64,000 nucleotides of DNA. Origin: Pontederia crassipes (taxonomy: Eukaryota > Streptophyta > Magnoliopsida > Commelinales > Pontederiaceae). The stretch covers positions 67,988,077 through 68,052,076 of the forward strand of contig CM060194.1 of NCBI GenBank assembly GCA_030549335.1, in the 5' to 3' direction. The notes under the pieces are model-generated. The model ran no database searches. It was given only the letters and a program-made list of their open reading frames with translations, and had not been told where the DNA came from. The translations under genes and the position numbers were made by a program. Shown here one piece after another: positions 1 through 10,929 of the stretch; position 1 is the stretch's first letter, and every line of letters starts with the position of its first letter.

Positions 1-261
1 TAGGATGTCGAACTTATCCTCGATTATCTTCATCCATTGTTCAGCCACTTCGATGCCCCCTTCTCCATTAAACGTTGGGGGTTTTGACCTCCAAAATTCT
101 TGTATTGTGCAAAGAAGGGGAGCTTGACGTCCCTGCTGCACTGGTGGTTCAGGTGGAGGAGGAGAAGGTGAAGATGGAGGAGGAGGGACGAAATGGGTCT
201 CTTCTTCGTTATGTATCTCAATCTCGTCTTCAGACACTTGCAACCTTCTACGAGGAGGCAT
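1..261 (-). CDS. Gag polyprotein N-terminus, Ty3/gypsy (partial)
   Basis: An open frame of 87 codons starts at an ATG at 261 and runs off the left edge without a stop. It opens with a basic stretch (MPPRRRL), then an acidic segment, then a run of Ser/Pro (about residues 27-40). It ends in the signature of plant Ty3/gypsy Gag: KPPTFNGEGG followed by AEQW. That signature marks the start of the retrotransposon Gag domain that assembles the virus-like particle. The ATG follows directly after TTTTTATAG, the same context as the upstream ORF at 986. Only the N-terminus is visible, so whether the element is intact cannot be judged here. Confidence 0.75.
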   Translation of the reverse strand, partial: MPPRRRLQVSEDEIEIHNEEETHFVPPPPSSPSPPPPEPPVQQGRQAPLLCTIQEFWRSKPPTFNGEGGIEVAEQWMKIIEDKFDIL

Positions 262-443
262 CTATAAAAAGATCATGAGAGTATTTGAGTAATAGCATGG
301 AATGGAAATTTTGAATCAAAATAAAACTCCATATCATAATTGAAGCCTTATGGCTCAATATCCGCTAAAATCGAGTCAAGCTCCTGATAGAGTTTAGTCA
401 AAAGTAAAAACATAAAGCGTTCACTAAGGCAACACTAAGGCCT

Positions 444-986
444 TCAATGTTTAAAAGCAAAACACAAGCATTCAACTGAGGCAACACTAAGGCCTCCAAT
501 GTTTAGAATTTCCACTGATCGATACCACTTGTTGCGTCGGTAGGTCTCCTCAGGTTCATCTCTGGAGATCCCTCTATGCTTAGCGTAACTTGGGCATTCC
601 CAAGTGTAATATTCAAATTGTTCACAGTATAAGCAATAAGGAGCTTGATCCTGTGGCAGACTTATAGGGCTGCCCGCACGTATTGTTGCACCTTCTTGCT
701 CCAAACTCTGTATCTCTTTTCTCTGTTCCCTTTCTTTAGACACTTCAGATGGTGGAGGAGACATCACTGGATAGTTACTCCCCACGCTCTCCAAATCAGA
801 ATGCTCTTGTGCTTCTGGAGCTGAAGGTGGTGGAATCGCACGACCGCGACCACGTCCGTGACCCTGTGCCTGTGCTTGCACCTGCTCTTGAGCCAGTGCA
901 GTTGGGGGATGCATAATTGATTCCTCTACCCAGAAAACTCTTCTCCCGCCACGTACCACTTTGAACGTTATACGGTGCGGAGACAT
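444..986 (-). CDS. Extra ORF between LTR and gag of the minus-strand Ty3 element
   Basis: This 180-residue open frame sits between the primer site and Gag of the minus-strand retrotransposon. In order it shows a basic N-terminus, a Gln/Ala/Gly-Arg-rich stretch (about residues 32-50), a Pro/Ser-rich segment with a charged Glu/Lys/Arg helix-like part, and a Cys motif near residue 136. That motif has the spacing Cys-x2-Cys-x4-Tyr-x4-Cys. It looks like a retroviral zinc knuckle with Tyr in place of His. I do not recognise the protein. It could be a displaced Gag piece, an additional retrotransposon ORF or a captured gene fragment. Confidence 0.45.
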   Translation of the reverse strand: MSPHRITFKVVRGGRRVFWVEESIMHPPTALAQEQVQAQAQGHGRGRGRAIPPPSAPEAQEHSDLESVGSNYPVMSPPPSEVSKEREQRKEIQSLEQEGATIRAGSPISLPQDQAPYCLYCEQFEYYTWECPSYAKHRGISRDEPEETYRRNKWYRSVEILNIGGLSVASVECLCFAFKH

Positions 987-1183
987 CTATAAAAATGAGT
1001 TAACTCAATAATATAAGTATAATCTACATGAGAATGTACTTAGTACTTACTTGAGGAGTGGAGCCGCAGATGCTTGAGAAGCTTGCACATGACTTTACTT
1101 TGAATTAATGAGACAACATGAGCAATGATGACTATACATTCGATATCTACTCTACTATGATCATTGATGGAGCCAAGAACTTA

Positions 1184-1198
1184 GGTTCCGATATCAAA
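1184..1198 (-). promoter_or_regulatory. Primer-binding site, tRNA-iMet type
   Basis: On the minus strand, directly after the LTR end, TTGATATCGGAACC matches the usual initiator-Met primer site TTGGTATCAGAGCC at 11 of 14 positions. It fixes the LTR end at 1200 and the element's orientation. Confidence 0.65.
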
Positions 1199-2587
1199 CT
1201 GTAACGCCCTCAAAATCGCTCCTCCTGCCACGTAGACAGTCAGGTTGACCATGTGAGCGCTACACTGCCTATTACACTATTGACCATGACCATTCAACAA
1301 AATGAATACGTGGCATCCATATTATAAGAAAATATAATTAATGACTTCAATACGAAAATTCAAATGTCAGAATATCAAAGGGCATAGTTCATCCATGTGG
1401 ACTGTAACAAGGTAAAAGACCACAATTTCAAGAAGTTCAACAGGTGGAAGAAATTTGATAAGCGGAATAACATGGTGTCTATGAATAACAAAGCAATTCA
1501 TCACTAAATGCAAAATTTGATGATGTAATCAGTCATGTGCAGCATCTTCCGAGCCCTAAGCACTCCCACACCTCATCAAGCAGCATTCTCATCTGCAAAA
1601 TTTCAATGCAGGGGAATAGAATACCCATGAGCAAAGATACCTAGTACCATAGAAACATAGACGATGAAATAAGGATCAATGATAATCATATAACAAATAG
1701 ATCAACGGTGAATAACAATATACCTTGGCTTCTATGCGTTGACTATAAGGCGATACTTTAACAATATCGATATCTGTACTTTGTTTTTTCTATGATAATA
1801 CTTTATCTTTATAATACTCTATATTATCTGTACCATACCATATTTCATACTTTGCTATACCTTGTTCTATGTTTTACTCTATAATATTTTACTTTACATT
1901 GCTTTGCTGTGAGTTGCACTATGTCTCTTACATTACTATGATATCCTTAAAATTAGTTGTCCTATGCGAGCTCGACTTTATTAGATTGGGATGTTAGAGG
2001 TGCCTCTCTGAATCTGTAAAGTCAGTAAGCCCATAAAAGGGATGAGTGTGACAATGCATCACCCATTTCGAAATGCAGGTGGGAGATGACCTGCATCTCA
2101 GGAACAGTGATCATTTAAGAACCTGTAGGTTCACTGTCTTCTCAGTTAGCTACCTGTCCCTCTGGCTCAGTACTATGTTCTTTGGGGAAGGAGTATGACC
2201 ATTGCATCACACTTCTTCGAGATACAAGTGGGAGAGCACCTGAAATCTCAAGAACAATGGTCATCAAAGATCAGTAGGTTCCCTGTCTCCCCAACTAACT
2301 GTCTGCCTCTCTCTATACCATACTGTAATATTTGTTTCGTATAATGGGGCGGCACATAATAATTCCATGTATTTATCTTTAATTTATTTATCTTTGCTTA
2401 TCATGTAGTCTATGAACCAGGACCCATAAAGGGGCATTTATGTCTTTATAATAGGACTCGGCCAGTTATAGGTGAACTGGTTCGAGTATCCCGTTAGAGT
2501 TCAAGAGTCTGACTCAGATCGGATTAGAGTTCAACTCGGACTATGACAATATCTGAACCGAATGATTTAAATCGGTTGGATTGATTG

Positions 2588-3006
2588 GACCGGTCGACCA
2601 TTTTTCTCGGTTCGGCCGAGCCCAACCGGTCGACTTGAACTGGTCGACCACTCTTGGTGGACCGGTCGATCATTCTATAAGACCGGTCGACCGTTCCTCT
2701 TGGACCGGTCAATCGTCTTCCTTGTCGAGAATTCCGTCGGATCGATCGACCGTGCGCATGTGGCCGATCGATCGATTTCTCTGTGTATCTTTGGATCGGT
2801 CGACCGCTCTTGGAGATCGGTCGACCGATCTTACGATCACAGGGACACGCGGTGCGTGTCAGATCGGACGACTGCTTAGAGGATCGGTCGACCGCCCGTG
2901 AGATCTGATCTGTCTGGTAACAATGGACCGGTCGACCACCCCAGTGGGATCGGTCGACCGATCGAAAGATGAAATACTGCGATACCTTTGCAGAATCGGT
3001 CAACCG
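2588..3006. repeat. Array of GGTCGACC palindromes inside an LTR
   Basis: Eight exact copies of the palindrome GGTCGACC start at 2592, 2642, 2685, 2798, 2819, 2886, 2930 and 2952. One- or two-base variants lie between them (for example 2628, 2664, 2707, 2745, 2998). A further exact copy is at 3514. Spacing is about 20-50 bp and not strictly periodic. It is not CRISPR-like, because neither repeat length nor spacer length is constant. Confidence 0.9.
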
Positions 3007-3450
3007 GTCCCTGCGATAAAATAGGGCCGCCGATCATCTTTCTTGATTCCGGCGGTCTTTCGACCATCAAATCACGATGATCAAAATGCGGAAAACGATG
3101 CTATGAATCTCAGGATTATAATGGACTATTCCTACGCATCGATAGATCATCATTTCTTCATCTAGGGGATTTAGAATTCTACGGTACCTTCATTGTTCGA
3201 GTGTTAGAGTTTGCCGACGATCTGTGGATTGTTCGTCGGTCATCCTTGGGCGAAGGAAAGGTGCGCTCGGTCTTCACGATCGTCGGAGGAGGTCGCTGTG
3301 CGTCGAAGAAACGTTGGATTGTTCGCCGTTCGTCATCACCGCCTAGCTTTGTTTCGTGCGTCCGCTGGAGTCGCAGAAGCAGAAGACGAAGAAGAGATGG
3401 AGGTGACGACCGACAGGGTTTCCAAGGGGCGCGAGGTTTTCCTCTCGCAT

Positions 3451-3460
3451 CCCTTTTATA
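3451..3460 (-). promoter_or_regulatory. TATA box of the minus-strand LTR
   Basis: TATAAAAGGG on the minus strand lies about 180 bp downstream of the LTR's 5' end, where the LTR core promoter is expected. Transcription would run towards gag at lower coordinates. Confidence 0.55.
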
Positions 3461-3639
3461 GACTCGATCGGCCAGTTCTGAAACGCTCGATCGGGGGAGG
3501 AGATTCCTTCCCCGGTCGACCGTTTCTTTCCTTTTTCTTTTTTTTTGAATTCGAATCCGATTTGAATTCCTTCATTAATTGTATTGATTTCAATTGATTT
3601 TGAATGTGATTTCCTTATGTAAATTTTGTAGACGTTACA

Positions 3640-4742
3640 AAAAAAGATGCTCAAAGGCAAATTTTACGAAGGAGATGAAGTCCAAGAGTCAAGGTACAAC
3701 AAGGTGACGGAGACAAAAATTATGCCACCAATTATGCACGAGATGGCAGCAAAGAAGAGCACCAAGACTACCGAAGCCATCGCGAAAATGAAAGAAACGA
3801 ATAAAATAAGGTGCTCATGGACGACGAGCGAAGTAACACTATCCTCCTCAAATTTCTCTGAGCTCCAAAATTGATGCTCAAGAAAGTTATTATCAAAATA
3901 TTCTTTTAGTCAATTTAAATATTTTGAAATGTAAATTTAAAATTTTTAGAATATTTATTGTTTATTGTTTTTTTACAAAAATAATATCTATAATTTGTAA
4001 ACCATAATAAAAAAATTAATATTTAAAATTATATCTAATTGGCGCGAAGGGCTAATATGTTACGTAGTTACACAATAATTACTCACGCGTAACAACCAAT
4101 TAAGTCTGTAATATTTTTTTCATTCATGGTGCACCTTGACTACATACACATGAAAATGCTATTCACCATTAGCAAAAAAAATATATAGTGGCACAACATG
4201 AATTATACAGGCATATATATTACAAAAAAAAGTGCATTATTTTAGTAAGCTTAATAAAGCTATCACTAGGATAGCACTGGTAATGCTTTTAGCACCTTGC
4301 ACTTTGCCTCACGAATTAACTCAGCCACATAATATAGTGGCATCGCATGGATTATACAAGTATATATTATAAAAAATTTGCACATTGAGGCGCCTTTGGA
4401 TGCCAATTTATCCACAGGAATGAACTCATTTCGTCGTTTCATTTCCAACAATTGAAATAAAGTCAAAACGAGTGTTTGAATGCCATTTTGAATGGAAAAT
4501 AAAACTATGAAAATACACGATCTCTTTGAAAAAAAATACTTAGTCAAGATCCCAATTTTTTTTCGTGACGCCTCTTTTTCGAGTCTTTCATTTCTTGCTA
4601 GCTTGGCATGAACATCTGGTGCTTTCATTTTGCTTAAAGTAAGGTTTTTGTAAACTTTGCTGGCAGATGAAGTTGGTCAAAATGATCATGCTTGGTGGAG
4701 AGACAAGCTAACAAAGTTGGGAGAACTCGACGCGACAGCAAA
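3640..4742. other. AT-rich spacer, no convincing gene
   Basis: Short open frames occur here (3647-3874 plus, 4266-4628 minus) but show no domain, signal or conserved motif I recognise. A possible splice acceptor (TTGCTGGCAG) at 4658-4667 leads into a stretch that stays open to the hAT-like element at 4751; see the findings. Confidence 0.4.
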
Positions 4743-5471
4743 GATGCAAATAATGTTATTAAAATCGGACCGGACCGGTCGGTTCGATCGGTTCAACCAC
4801 GAGCCGGCCGATGATCCGGTCCGATCAAGTGTCAAAACTTATTTTGGCATTGAACCAGGCAAAATCAATTGAATCGGGCGGTTGAACCGATTCAACTCGG
4901 TTCAATGCAGAATTTGAAAAAAAAATTGTAAAAATGATGTACATAGGAAAATTAAATGAGAAAGAAGAAAAGAAATAGAAGGAAACTTAAAGAAGAAGAA
5001 ATATCATATCTATACAATTAAATAAGAATTGATATAAAAATGGTAAGTATTTAAAATTAAATAATATAGAATAGAAACACATCAAAGGGCATAAAATAAA
5101 GAAAATAAAAAGAAAAGTGCTAAATAAAAAAAAGGAATAAGAATAATGTAAGATAAAATTTACTAATATAACATCTATCATCATTAAATAGTAGATATTA
5201 AATTATTAATAATTTATTTATATTATCATTATGAAACTTTTAATTAATAAAAAATATGTTGTATTATTTTTTAATATTTTAAATAAATTATTAGTACAAT
5301 ATTCATATACTATATTATATAACTTATGCTATATCTTTATAATTATTATAAATATATTATTTTAATAAAATCTAGTTCAATTCGATCGAACCCGATCGGA
5401 CCGGTCCAATCACGACCCAATGATGAATCCGATCTGATCGCCAGTCCGGTTCTGAAAATATAGGATGCAAA
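4743..5471. mobile_element. Small non-autonomous hAT-like DNA transposon
   Basis: An 8-bp direct repeat, GATGCAAA, flanks the segment (4743-4750 and 5464-5471). Between them (4751-5463, 713 bp) the two ends are imperfect inverted repeats, about 15 of 23 matching, and both are rich in CCGGACCGGT/CGATCGG words. The core is extremely AT-rich and has no transposase. An 8-bp duplication is typical of hAT elements, and a 9-bp one would suggest Mutator. Both are known superfamilies; the assignment is an inference. Confidence 0.6.
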
Positions 5472-5548
5472 AGAGGCAGGTAGACGTACTTGGGAGACGT
5501 CGCGCTTGGATCGATGATGGAGAGGTAGACGAACCAAACTACTCGAGA

Positions 5549-5553
5549 GATAT
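5549..5553. repeat. Target-site duplication GATAT, left copy
   Basis: The same five bases occur at 14919-14923 directly after the 3' LTR. A perfect 5-bp duplication is what Ty3/gypsy integrases make, so both boundaries of the 9.4 kb element are fixed. Confidence 0.9.
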
Positions 5554-7828
5554 TGTAATAATTGATGTATTATAAAAAGAAAGGAAGAAAGAAGAAGCCC
5601 AACTGCCCTTAGCCCACAACTCAATAGCAATAGCACACTCTAAAAGTACTTTTTTCCAACCTAACTCATGTTCGCAGAAGCTAAAATTTAGCTATAGTAA
5701 CCCATTTGCCTCACCCCCATTCTTCCTCTATCCATTTCCCTGCTGTGAAAGCATCTTAGAGTCACATTTTCCACATCTTAGAGGGAGGACAACTAGAGCA
5801 GCTATGGGAGAATGAACAAGAAGAGAGAAGAGAGGAAAAAACTAAAAGTTTAGGATATTACTAAACAAGGTATGTGAGGGAATCCAAAATCTCTACTCAT
5901 CTCTTAATGATGTGTTAATGCTTGGATTAAAAATTTCTAAGACCAAACTAGATTTTCTAGATTCATGAAAAGGAGAACATGAATGATAGCTTTGATTAAA
6001 TCACTTCTTTATTAAGATTATTGTTTCATTGATGATTATGCTTAGAATCATGATATTCATGTTCATTTATGTTTAGTTGTGATGAAATAGCTTATTTGTT
6101 ATATATGAATGTGATTAGGGAATTTAATGTTCTTTATGTAAAACCCTATGTCCTTCAAGATTATTGTGCTAAGAATGCTCATGTATGACCTATATGATGA
6201 TTAGAGTAAAATGTGTGCTCAAATGTATGGATGAATGCATGCCTTAAAGATGTTTGTATATATGTGTAAATGAAAAAAAATGGATAAAAATAGGAGAAGT
6301 GCAGCTGGGGTCTCGGACATGATCGTGACACATTAGAGCACGACCATGACACCATTAGAGATTTATGCCTTAGCATTAAAACAAGTTCAAAGGAAAAGTG
6401 GGCGTTTAGTCACGACCGTGACCATGTGATCACATGGCCGTGACAATCTAGTAACCTCCCTGCCTTATCAATATTTCGAAAAATGGAGGGAAATGCTCTT
6501 CTGTCATAGGCGTGACAGTACAGTCATATGTGTTTTCAGCCGTGATCATACGGTCATTAAATCGTGAACAACGATTAGAAACAAGTGAGATCAGCACAAC
6601 CATGACATGTTTGGGCACGACCATGACCACATTATGCTGAGAGAAGCGACTAAATGTCCAGCCCTGACGTACCCATGTGCCTATGTGTGGACACAACCGT
6701 GCATGATCAGCCACGTTCGTAATCATTACTGAAGCCCTGTAATGCTGTATGTTTCACACGTAGTCAATTTTGACGCCTGTACAACCTTAAATAGGGTTAA
6801 AACATGCAACATAAGATGGATTGGTATGAATATGTTTTGTTGTAATCATAGAGGGAAAATGAGTCCCACCTCCAAATGGTGACATTTTCTAGAGAAACGA
6901 ATTCCACTCTAAAGTGGTGGCATTTTCAAAAGTTGAGAGGAGTTCGACCCCCAAGTGATGGCACTTCAATTGGACTTATGAGGATCCAGGCCTAACTAGT
7001 CAAGTCTCGCGAATCAACATAGTATTTTTAATCACCAAAATAAAAAATTATCTAATTAAAGATGAAAAATGAAAACATGAATGATGAATGACTTGAGACG
7101 TAAAGATGAAAATGATGAAGAAGCACATGCGATGATGCAAATGGATGTCCACTTGTCAAATCATGAAGATGTTAAGGTTAAGCAAGATAAGTTATATGCT
7201 TTAGCATACTAATAAAGATTTTATATTTTTACCTTATCTTGCCATAATAATTGTTCACATGACATATTGTGCACACAAGTAGTTCATAGCATGCATATGT
7301 CCTTTGTTCCATTATAACGCAATGCATATGCTATGACATGTAGAAAGTATGTTATAGGATCATATCATGCATGAGCTTTAATATATTATAATAGGAGAAA
7401 TCTCCTACGCCACATGGATCCGTACAGGTATAGACGTGACTTAGGCTCGATCGTGGAGGCCTCACGATGATGACATTGTACATGTGATGTTCGGGCCACG
7501 ATCCAAATTATCGTTTATTATGTTATGCTATGATGATGAACTCTTAGAGCATCAAGTATGTATGTTCTATAGGCCTTTGACTCATGAACTTTTATATGAA
7601 TTCATTTCTGTATTATGAACCCTATGTTAGGTGTTATGTTAGAGCCTATGTGGCCCATGAGCTAGTTTGTTATTTTTGGATTTATTTGCTTATAAAGACT
7701 TTCGATGTTTAATGTCATTATTGTTTTATGTTATTATTATGTTTTTCACTGTAATATTTTATGCAGTTAAGTTATGAAAGTAACGTTGACTAGAGTTCGA
7801 TCTCTAAATTAGGGTTAGAGACGTTACA
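5554..7828 (+). repeat. 5' LTR of the chromovirus
   Basis: The LTR starts TGTAATAATT and ends GACGTTACA; the 3' LTR starts TGTAACATCC. Both share long blocks, for example the segments at 5870-6130 and 12710-13010. A region of CACGACCGTGAC-like palindromes lies at about 6310-6720, followed by a TATA-like TTAAATAGGG near 6786 that may be the core promoter. Confidence 0.92.
6310..6720. repeat. CACGACCGTGAC palindrome array in the 5' LTR
   Basis: Near-palindromes built on CACGACCGTGAC recur about ten times, with variants such as ATGATCGTGAC, CACGACCATGAC, ATGGCCGTGAC and CACAACCGTGC. The equivalent block in the 3' LTR is 13145-13560. The many CG to CA/TG variants fit decay of methylated CpG sites. 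Confidence 0.75.
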
Positions 7829-7829
7829 G

Positions 7830-7843
7830 TCGGTATCAGAGTC
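7830..7843 (+). promoter_or_regulatory. Primer-binding site, tRNA-iMet type
   Basis: TCGGTATCAGAGTC, two bases after the LTR end at 7828, matches the initiator-Met primer site TTGGTATCAGAGCC at 12 of 14 positions. It primes minus-strand DNA synthesis. Confidence 0.85.
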
Positions 7844-8029
7844 ATAGTTTTAGATCGTATGTCTTAAGTCTTAGGATGAGTAAGTCATCGACTAAAATGT
7901 CTAAATGCAATGTTTAAGTGTAAAGTTCATATGCAATCATCATGAGGTGCCATCGAGCTTAAAGATACATGTATTCTTATGTTTAGCTAAAGCTAATTAT
8001 GTTATATGTTTATTTGAATGTTGATGTAG

Positions 8030-8933
8030 ATGCCACAAAGATGTGCAATTGTAAATGAGGATGATGAAAGAAATGCCTTCATACATGGATTGATCCGAGC
8101 AACACGAAATGCCTAAAGGAACAATGGCTTGGATTACCACATCAAAAGGTTTCTAAGGCTTGACCCTTCGAAGTATGATACGATTGGGAGGGAAAATTGG
8201 AGATGGCTGAAGTATGGATTGAGAAAATAAGGGATATCCTAAAAGTCATGGAATGCCCCAAGGACCGCATGGTGTTGTATGCTACTGATTGCCTTTGTGG
8301 TCAAGTCAAGGTGTGGTGGAAATCTCTTTGAAGATCACCTTTGATAATGAGAAAGATGTTACATGGGAGAACTTTGTAGAGGCATTTGAAACTCGCTTCT
8401 ACTCGGACTATCAAAGAAAAAGAAAGAGACATGAGTTCTTCAATCTCACTCAAAGGAAGATGACTGTGGACCAATACATGAGTACTTACCTAAAGTTGGA
8501 AAAGTATGGAAAACTTAATGAGAATGAATTAAGGAGGACAAAGAGGTTCATCCATGGCTTGAATCACAGGCTAAGATCATGGTTCATAAGAGAACGTTGC
8601 ACTACTTTAACGTATGTGGTGGGACTTGCCATCAAGAATAAGAGGGACTAAAATGAGAAGAAAATTGTCAAGGAAAAAATCATCAAGAAACACGAAGAAC
8701 AACAAAAAGTAAAAAGATAAAGGAAGTCATTTTGTAACTCACCAAAGAAGGTGGAACAAACTAAGCCCACATGCCCTCATTGTAGAATGACTCACTTTGG
8801 TGAATGTCGCATGAAGGTCGGAACATATTTGCAATGTGACAAAGTAGGCCACTACATAAGATATTTCCTGAAAAAGCATGGGGATAATCGCGACAAGGGA
8901 AAAATGATTGCAAACCCGTCAAGAGCCCCATAG
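8030..8933 (+). pseudogene. Gag of the chromovirus, broken
   Basis: An ATG at 8030 opens a frame that stops after 28 codons (8114-8116). The Gag domain continues in shifted frames: FLRLDPSKYD near 8150 and VKVWWKSL near 8307-8330. The longest open piece (8289-8651) carries the core region with TWENFVEAFETRFY and MTVDQYM, typical of plant retrotransposon Gag. Near 8760-8880 there are remains of the zinc knuckle, but the second one (QCDKVGHY) has lost flanking Cys residues. Several stops and at least one frameshift make it non-functional. Confidence 0.85.
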
Positions 8934-8936
8934 AGG

Positions 8937-9200
8937 GTGTTTGTTATGGAAGTTGATAAAGCCACCCAAGTACATGATGTGATCCAAGGTAATATCCTTG
9001 TTGTCGGACATTATGCAAATGTTCTTTTTAATTCGGGTGCAACACATTCTTTCATATCTCATGCATTTGTTAGAATATTAGAAGTTAAGCCTCTAGTTAC
9101 GAATTGTCAACTAGAAATAGTGATTCATACCAGAATAGTAGCTACTAGAAGATATGTTCCTAATGTGCCTATAGAGATAAATAGGAAGAGTTTTCCTTGA
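8937..9200 (+). pseudogene. Aspartic protease of the chromovirus, active site changed
   Basis: The 87-residue open piece matches the retropepsin part of plant Ty3 polyproteins. The catalytic motif normally read as Asp-Ser-Gly is here LFNSGATHSFIS, with Asn replacing the essential Asp (codon AAT, one G-to-A change from GAT). The frame stops at 9200. The enzyme would normally cut Gag-Pol in the particle; this copy cannot. Confidence 0.85.
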
Positions 9201-9507
9201 GATCTCATATTACTTCCTATGATAGATTATGACATAATTTTAGTGATGCATTACTATCTCGTATGTATTGCAAAAAAAAAAAGAAATTATTTATAAGTGA
9301 TCACCATGAGACACCTACGAAGATTTTAGGAATTCTCTCCAAGAAAATCAAAGTGTTGATTTCATCAACTAAGGCAAGTAAGATAATCAAGAAAGAAATA
9401 AGAGAATTTTTTACAAGTATAATTAAGACGGAATAAAAAACCAAGGCACTTGAGTCCTTAAATGTCATAAGAAAATATCTGATGTCTTTTCGGAAGACAT
9501 AACAGGG

Positions 9508-10230
9508 TTGCCATCAAGAAGAGAAATTGTTTTCAACATTAAACTACTCTCGGGTACTGCACTGATTTCAAAACTGCCTAACCGAATGGCCCCGGCGGAG
9601 ATGCATGAGTTGAAGACCCAATTGCAAGAGCTTTTAGACAAGGAATTTATTAACTCAAGTGTTTCACCATGGGACACACTAGTACAATTTGTCAAGAAGA
9701 AAGATGGTTCTTTAAGGTTGTACATCGACTATCGAATGCTCAAGAAGATGATAGTGAAGAATAAGTATCTATTATCACGGATTGATGATCTTTTTTATCA
9801 ATTATCATTGACATCGATTTTCTCTAAGATCAACCTAAGGAGTGACTACCACAAATTAAGGATAACCGAGTAAGATGTTCCAAAAATGACATTCCGATCA
9901 ATGTATGACCATTATGAGTTTTTGTTATGCATTTTGAACTAACGAATGCGTCTGCCACATTCATGAATTTTATGAATAAGGTTTTTCATCCATACTTGGA
10001 CAAATTTATGATTGTGTTTGTGAATGACATCCTCATCTACTTATCAACTCCAGAAGAGCATTAAGAACACCTTCGAATTATGTTGGAGACACTAAGAAGA
10101 AACAAACTCTATGCCAAATTTTCTAAGTATGAATTTTGGCTTGAAGAAGTGACTTTTCTTGGACACATTATATCAAGACATGGAGTATCCGTGGACCCGA
10201 CAAAAGTAGAAGCGCTGACAAATTAGAATA
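9508..10230 (+). pseudogene. Reverse transcriptase of the chromovirus, active site changed
   Basis: The domain begins with the family's conserved segments ([36 protein letters not shown]) in an open piece to 9873. A stop and frameshift follow. The catalytic block reads IVFVNDILIY at about 10011-10040, so the first of the two metal-binding Asp residues is Asn (codon AAT). A further stop follows LSTPEEH. FLGHIIS and the start of the connection region follow to about 10230. Confidence 0.9.
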
Positions 10231-10436
10231 GGCCCAATAATGTGATCGAGATTAGAAGTTTCCTGGGACTAGTAGGATATTATAAAAGATTCATTCAATT
10301 TTTTTAAGGTCATCACACCAATGGAAAATTTGATAAGAAAAGGCAAGAAGTTTATATGGTCACAAGAATGTGAAGTAAGTTTTCAAGAGCTCGAGAAAAC
10401 TCACAACAACGCCAATTCTAGTCATTCATTCAAGAA

Positions 10437-10770
10437 GTGACAGATATGTTATTTATAGTCGGCTTAGATTGTGTGCTTATGAAACATGATAAAGTAGTGG
10501 CATATACTTCTCGGCAATTGAAGAAGCATGCAGTCAACTATCCAACACATGATCTAGAGCTAGCGGCAGTAGTGTTCTCATATGGCTTCATTATTTGTAT
10601 GATGAAAACTTTGAAGTGTACATGGATCATAAGAGCTTGAAGTATGCGTTCTCACAAAAGGAGTTGAACATACGACAAATAAGATATCTTAAATTTCTTA
10701 AGGACTATGAGTTTACTATATTATACTATCCGGGAAAAATAAATGTACTAGACGATGCATTAAGTCGCAA
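10437..10770 (+). pseudogene. RNase H domain of the chromovirus, broken
   Basis: The open piece 10437-10640 carries the strongly conserved stretch [20 protein letters not shown] followed by DLELAAVVF, diagnostic of Ty3/gypsy RNase H. The domain continues in another frame after 10640 (RYLKFLKDYEF near 10685-10715) and ends at the usual ALSRK word near 10760-10772. The frameshift and a missing N-terminal Asp segment leave it non-functional. Confidence 0.85.
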
Positions 10771-10929
10771 GTGAAAAGGATCACTTGGATGCTTAAGTGT
10801 TTATAAGTGAAATCTTATAGAAAGTATAGTGCAATGGGCTCCAAATATTTGTTGCCGAAGAATCATATGCATGACTCATTATGTAATTGGATCAAGTATA
10901 GGAATGATTATTAAAGCTCAAAGAGAGAT

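Larger units (their letters stand above)
1..3639 (-). mobile_element. Ty3/gypsy LTR retrotransposon, 5' part only
   Basis: Read on the minus strand, this is the front half of an LTR retrotransposon. A 2.44 kb LTR (3639 down to 1200) starts TGTAACGTC and ends GGGCGTTACA. It is followed at once by a tRNA-Met-like primer site, an extra ORF (986-444) and the start of Gag (261 down to the window edge). The rest of gag-pol and the 3' LTR would lie left of position 1. Because of that the target duplication cannot be checked. Order and spacing (LTR, primer site, gag) are standard for the family; the ORF ahead of gag is not. Confidence 0.8.
1200..3639 (-). repeat. 5' LTR (2440 bp) of the minus-strand Ty3 element
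   Basis: The plus-strand ends are TGTAACGCCC and GACGTTACA, so the LTR has TG...CA termini. On the minus strand a good TATA box lies at 3460-3451, about 180 bp inside the LTR. An array of CG-centred palindromes occupies 2588-3006. Ends and internal words such as TTGTCCTA(T/A)GCGAGCTC are shared with the LTRs at 37458-39619 and 40792-42693. The small open frames inside (2524-3003, 3211-3597) overlap on both strands and look like by-products of the repeat. Confidence 0.75.

Noticed and set aside
30..221. 63-residue minus-strand frame at the left edge
   Set aside because: It overlaps the true Gag frame (261 down to 1) in another phase; only the latter carries the Gag signature.
2524..3003. 159-residue minus-strand frame with many Asp-Arg repeats, and its plus-strand counterpart
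   Set aside because: Both are translations of the palindrome array; open on both strands because the repeat contains few stops.
2588..3006. CRISPR-like array from regularly recurring GGTCGACC
   Set aside because: Repeats are only 8 bp, spacing varies widely, and the array is inside a plant LTR; there are no cas genes and the genome is eukaryotic.
3647..3874. 75-residue Lys/Glu-rich frame next to the LTR
   Set aside because: No domain, no splice context and no matching neighbour exon; composition alone is not enough.
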